DNA of 64,000 nt from NCBI GenBank assembly GCA_037976565.1, contig CP137672.1:29290877-29354876 (forward strand), in the 5' to 3' direction. Made by a program: the position numbers and the translations under genes. The first letter of the stretch is position 1. The number at the start of each line of letters is the position of its first letter. Source of the DNA: Mesocentrotus franciscanus. Its lineage: Eukaryota > Echinodermata > Echinoidea > Camarodonta > Strongylocentrotidae. Positions 59,820-64,000 of the stretch are shown here, one piece after another. The notes beneath the pieces were generated by a model. It saw only the letters and a list, made by a program, of their open reading frames with translations, was not told the origin of the DNA and ran no database searches.

Positions 59820-59916
59820 GCGCATGCGCAGTAACAATTTCAACACGGAGCGGACTTCAATTTCGACGAGGAAAACCGGGAAAAAAGACCCTTAAACGCA
59901 TCATACAGTCAATCTG
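59820..59916 (+). promoter_or_regulatory. Candidate promoter and noncoding first exon of the right-hand gene
   Basis: GCGCATGCGCAG at 59820-59831 is an NRF1-type palindrome typical of animal promoters. About 85 bases later a consensus donor CTG|gtaagt (59916/59917) ends a purine-rich, unconserved stretch. This fits a 5' UTR exon spliced to the exon at 62521. The minus-strand CD2BP2 might share the promoter, but no matching exon was seen. Confidence 0.4.
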
Positions 59917-60304
59917 GTAAGTGGAACCGATGTATATTAGCCTATACCTAATTTTCAAACATAAATGCATCGGATATGAATCCGTTAAAGTGAAATTTTA
60001 GTCCAAAAGTTTGGCCGGAATTTGGTGGCCAGATCCGTACCACCAAGTTTGCACAGGAGCGCCTATGGTCGGCTTCTGTCTCTAAAGAGAGGAGCCGACC
60101 CTACCCAAATCAGAGGCTAACGAACGAAAGAGACAGAAATTTCGGTCAAGATCTAGTCTAGACTAGTCAGGCAGTATAGTCTAGCTAGATCGACTAAGTT
60201 AAACTGCCGAGCGACGTGTAATGAGCATCGTTTCATAAAATTAAAACCGATCAAGCTTGATGAAATTAGGCCTACGCCTAGCCTTGGGACAGGGTCTAGA
60301 GTCT

Positions 60305-60440
60305 ATAGCTATTAGTTCACCGACAACGCGCATCCTAACCCACATATTGAAATATATATTATTAGTCTAGCTACAGTGAACTTTCGTTTGGATGTTGGCG
60401 AACTTTTACTTGTCATCATGACGGTTTCGTGAAACGAAAC
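60305..60440. mobile_element. Hairpin MITE, diverged third copy
   Basis: GTTCACCGACA near the left and GGCGAACTTTTACTTGTCATC plus GGTTTCGTGAAACG near the right match the arms of the 54566-54716 element. Confidence 0.5.
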
Positions 60441-62036
60441 GGCTAAACAAACAAAAACCGAGCAAAAACTGTGCATAGGCCCTAGCCCTAGGGCTAGGCC
60501 TAGGGCCTCTCTCTAGAGTCTAGGTCTACGTAATACGTCTAGAAAAAGTCTACATAGTCGAGTCTACATAGACCTAGATCTACATATAGGTCTACTAGGT
60601 CTATAGATATTTATATAGGCCTAGGCCCTAGCGCAAACATAAACATGCTCAAAAGCAAGCGCTTTACATTAGGCCTAGAGACGAGTCTAGACTCTAGTAC
60701 ATAGAGCCTTTAGAGGTATATAGAGGGTCTAGACCTATAGATCTATAGACCTATCTCCATGGTCTAGTACTAGTAGATCTAGTCTATATAAACAGAACTC
60801 TGCAAGAGTCCAAGACCAAGTGCATATAGATTTCTACTATAATTTTTTTGGAGTACGCGCGCAATACGGGTCAATTAAGTTAGTAAGATTAAACAGTTAA
60901 ATTTATATACATACAGGGCCAACTCAACTCTAATCTGAGTGGTAGTACTAGATCTAGACTCTAGGTCTAGTAATGCTGGCCGCGTGGCATGAAATCCGCA
61001 GCTTCCCATGCAGGGCGCGGTCAGGGACAGGGACGTCTTTGGCTTAATTTGGCTTTGGCCTCTAACTACAAATACACTGTAGGTCTACTCTAGACTATAA
61101 GAGAAGTTCATCGGAAGTTGAAAGTTGGATGCCCGGAGAGATTTAGAGATGGGGTGGATCTTTGAATTCGACCACATGAAATCTGATAGAATCTTTTGCC
61201 TGTTAGGTCTACATTTTTTTTTTTTGGTTTTTCTCAAGTTCTCCTTCTCTTCTTAATTCTGTCCTTTTTGCTGGTCATTTTATTGCAAGTTACTAGGGTT
61301 CTTTCTCTAGTCTAGTATAGTAGAGTGTATGTTACGACTCTCTCTAGACTAGAAGTCTAGATTGTACTATACTGTTTGTAGTCTATTTAGCCTTTAGGTC
61401 TAGACTAGAACCTCAATATGAACACCCGTTAAACCCCTCCCCGTAAAAAGAATTACAAAATAATACTAGCCTTGGCCTTGTTTTTGTTTTTTGTCGCTAA
61501 ATTTTCTCTCACTTGCTTGTATGATTTTCTGCTTGCTTGTCCGTCTTTTGCTTACTTGTAAGCGGGTGAGGCCCCATGCACCCCCCCAAAAAAAACATAA
61601 TTCCCATGGCCATGCAGTTCAAGGGGTGGGGGGGCGGAACTTGAAAAACTTCTACACTCTAGGGTATGTAAACTATGTATATACATGTACGTATTGAAGA
61701 CATGTTCTATTCCCTTCCCTTCAATGCTGCTTTGACTTTGTATAGGCTTATTATGTAAACAGAGTCTAGATCTAGTTGTTTTTTGTTTGATTTTGTAATT
61801 GTTTTATTTGATTTTTTTTAACCAAATGAAGATTTAAAGGGAACAAATAGGTCTTTCTCCCCCACCCCACCCAATATGCTTCTTGTATTAAGGATAGGTT
61901 CATTTTTATTTGTGTTTCGCGTATTACTATTATCGAACTCCGAGCAGAACTCGACACCAATTTCTTCTAAGTTCATGACTATACATAGCCTAGATCTATA
62001 TATTCATCCCGGACGAACATACCGGACATATATAGG

Positions 62037-62084
<48 letters not shown>

Positions 62085-62094
62085 TATATATATA
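62037..62094. repeat. (TA)n microsatellite
   Basis: About 55 bases of uninterrupted or nearly uninterrupted TA dinucleotide. Confidence 0.95.
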
Positions 62095-62520
62095 TTCTAC
62101 TTAATACCTCTATAGGCTACGACTGGCATCTCAACTCCCATATAGTCCGACCTTGATAAGTTTAAAGGGATAATATAGGTCTAAGCCTTATAAGTTATAT
62201 CACCATCGGATAATCCACATTAGGGAAGTGTGTGAAATGTGAGCTTTTCAGTATATTCTGGTATGTATTTTTATGTTTTCTTCGCACACACATCTTGACC
62301 GATAGTGCAACAGCCTATAAATATAACCATGTTATTATAGATACATGGATATAAATCCCGGCACCTATAGTAATAAATACATGTATATGCACTCGAGTAT
62401 ACTAGTACATGAATTTCATTTACTTATTTATCGCCGAGTAACTTGGTCAACCTGATCTGTCTTTTACAAAATCAAAGAGCACTTGAAGTTGAACTTTGAA
62501 GATCGAGCTTGCTCTTAACA

Positions 62521-63259
62521 ATGGACGGTTCCGGGCGTACAGTTAGTCGTGATGGCATTGCTGAATCACATCAATGGACATCATCGGATGACGTTCTTTC
62601 TACGGATGAAAGTAGCTGCAGCACCGTGGTGACAGATTCAGTAGACTCTGATTCCACCCCATCACCCTCCCTACTTGGAGGTTTGCAGTTGTAAGTAACT
62701 ATATTGTATTATGAACACTTTATTCGAGTAGTTTGTGTTTTCAAGGTCAAGCTCCATCAAGATTCTTAGATAAATGTGTGATAACTGTATCTTTTACATA
62801 ATTGAATCAATTTGATTCAGCACTCGAAAGCGATTCACATATGGTGTTTGTAGGGAACCCTTTCAATATTTAGTTTTCATAACGCAGATCAATCCAAAGT
62901 ACACGTAGCTAGCCTGTCAACATCGGTACACGTACAGGGATGTAATTAAAGTGTAAAATTTGTAGATTCTAAAGCTGGCAAACTTTTCTTTGTACATGTA
63001 TGCTTAAAATTAAACAGATGAATAAATCGACTAGTTTCCATGAATGTCGCAATTTGATAACCAAGTATTACAAATTGATCCGACTGATGTACTATGTTAT
63101 ACAAACGACTACACGTATAAAAAACGGTTGATTTAATTGGCTTACCTCTTTACATCTCATTTATGAACTCTCTGCATTTTCTACATTAATTTCCCAGCTT
63201 GAAAAGAACAGAGCCCGGCAGGCGGTGCGAGTCAGAATACACTCTTTGTGCAGAATCTG
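62521..63259 (+). CDS. Unrecognised gene, first two coding exons (continues beyond the window)
   Basis: Exon 62521-62690 starts at an ATG in good context (AACAATGG) and reads MDGSGRTVSRDGIAESHQWT ... a Ser/Thr/Asp-rich stretch ... SPSLLGG, with a GTAAGT donor. Exon 63198-63259 follows a TTTCCCAG acceptor, joins in phase (LQF) and reads LKRTEPGRRCESEYTLCAES before GTATGA. The N-terminus is polar and probably disordered, with possible phosphorylation sites; no domain, signal peptide or membrane span is visible. I do not recognise the family. Consistent splice phase and clean sites argue that it is real. Confidence 0.6.
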
Positions 63260-63501
63260 GTATGATCTTAATTTGCGATATCATCAATCAGATTTTCATA
63301 TATATTGCACCATTGAAATTACACACCCATGTCACTAAAATTCATAACCGATTATGTCGCCGGCCGCCGGGGTCTCTTTCGAATGTATAACAAAATATAA
63401 AGGTTTCTTGGGGAAATACATGCTAGGCTTCTTTCTATAACAAAATCATCTGTGGTTCCTGTGTATACCTAGCTCCTCATTTTGATCTATAATGATGCAG
63501 T

Positions 63502-63895
63502 GGCTGCGGCCCGGGGTACTCACGTATATTGGGTATACGGAGATGTGCCGCTCGGAAGGGTGACTTTTTCAGGAAAGATCCTTAGACATGGGTCTCCTTT
63601 TCATTAAAAAGTCCTTAGACATGGGTCCCATTTAAAAAAAAACCTTAGACATGGGTCCCTTTTTTCATTTATTCCTTTCCCCTCTTTTCTCCCTCATTTT
63701 CTTCGGGATTTGGGGGAAATGTAATATTTAAAGTTTGAAATCCTTAGACATGGGTCCATTTTTCACAAAAAATCCTTAGACATGGGTACCTATTTACAGC
63801 AAAAGGACCCTTGCATGTGGGTATGGGTTCGGAGGTCTCAGCCGCACACCCCCGTCCGACTATAATCTGAGTACAGGGGGCTGCGGCTTCTGTTA
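63502..63895. repeat. Repeat element with five CCTTAGACATGGGT units
   Basis: CCTTAGACATGGGT occurs five times between about 63580 and 63790 with T- or A-rich spacers. The outer parts GGCTGCGGCCCGGGGTACTC and CTGAGTACAGGGGGCTGCGG are an imperfect inverted pair, suggesting a TIR element. In an intron of the right-hand gene. Confidence 0.7.
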
Positions 63896-64000
63896 ATACT
63901 ATGTGATCTCTTTAAAATATTCAATTTCAGTAATACAATGTAGATATTCATTCAAGTTAGATTCGATTTCGTTTCCACTTGTTATTTCAATTTCGGTTTT

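Larger units (their letters stand above)
58600..61430. repeat. CTAG-rich low-complexity DNA
   Basis: The tetranucleotide CTAG, in strings such as TCTAGACTAGTCTAG and CCTAGGGCTAGGCCTAGGG, is far above the one-per-256-base expectation; 60481-60540 alone has six. A similar patch lies at 36740-37060. No coding frame. Confidence 0.8.

Overview
This is animal nuclear DNA: AT-rich, with short exons in long introns, GT-AG junctions and dense short transposons. Tandem tRNA-derived SINEs, many small terminal-inverted-repeat (TIR) elements and single invertebrate-type gene copies suggest an echinoderm, most likely a sea urchin. That call rests on recognised repeat style, not on a search. There is no bacterial-type operon, CRISPR array or intact autonomous transposon.

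Layout. (1) 55-5526, + strand: last eight exons of GPLD1 (GPI-specific phospholipase D), C-terminal FG-GAP propeller region. (2) 5.5-13.8 kb: intergenic, with a GAAT tetranucleotide array, a 1.27 kb TIR element, SINEs and a non-LTR retrotransposon fragment. (3) 13788-30785, - strand: a complete mitofusin gene with 17 coding exons and a probable 5' UTR exon near 36.0 kb. (4) About 36.1-36.3 kb: a compact divergent promoter. (5) 36302-45643, + strand: CENPS (MHF1/CENP-S), five coding exons, with a large intron full of nested transposons. (6) 50596-54335, - strand: CD2BP2 (GYF domain, U5 snRNP 52K), three coding exons. (7) 55.5-57.9 kb: a transposon inside a transposon. (8) 58.4-61.4 kb: a 7SL/Alu-like SINE and CTAG-rich DNA around a second likely promoter. 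(9) 62521-63259, + strand: the first two coding exons of an unrecognised gene that runs off the window.

The genes are unrelated housekeeping genes (mitochondrial fusion, kinetochore/Fanconi DNA repair, splicing). Only mitofusin and CENPS appear linked, by a shared promoter.

Main observations: three separate single-base deficits break otherwise perfectly conserved exons (two in mitofusin, one in CENPS), and exon-length arithmetic agrees with exactly these deficits; decayed duplicate exons sit next to real ones in both genes; a perfect 52-bp palindrome is flanked by 13-bp direct repeats; a 7SL-like SINE lies at 58.4-58.6 kb; and DR1 nuclear-receptor-type motifs recur in three different repeat families. 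I did not find a clearly new multi-gene system.
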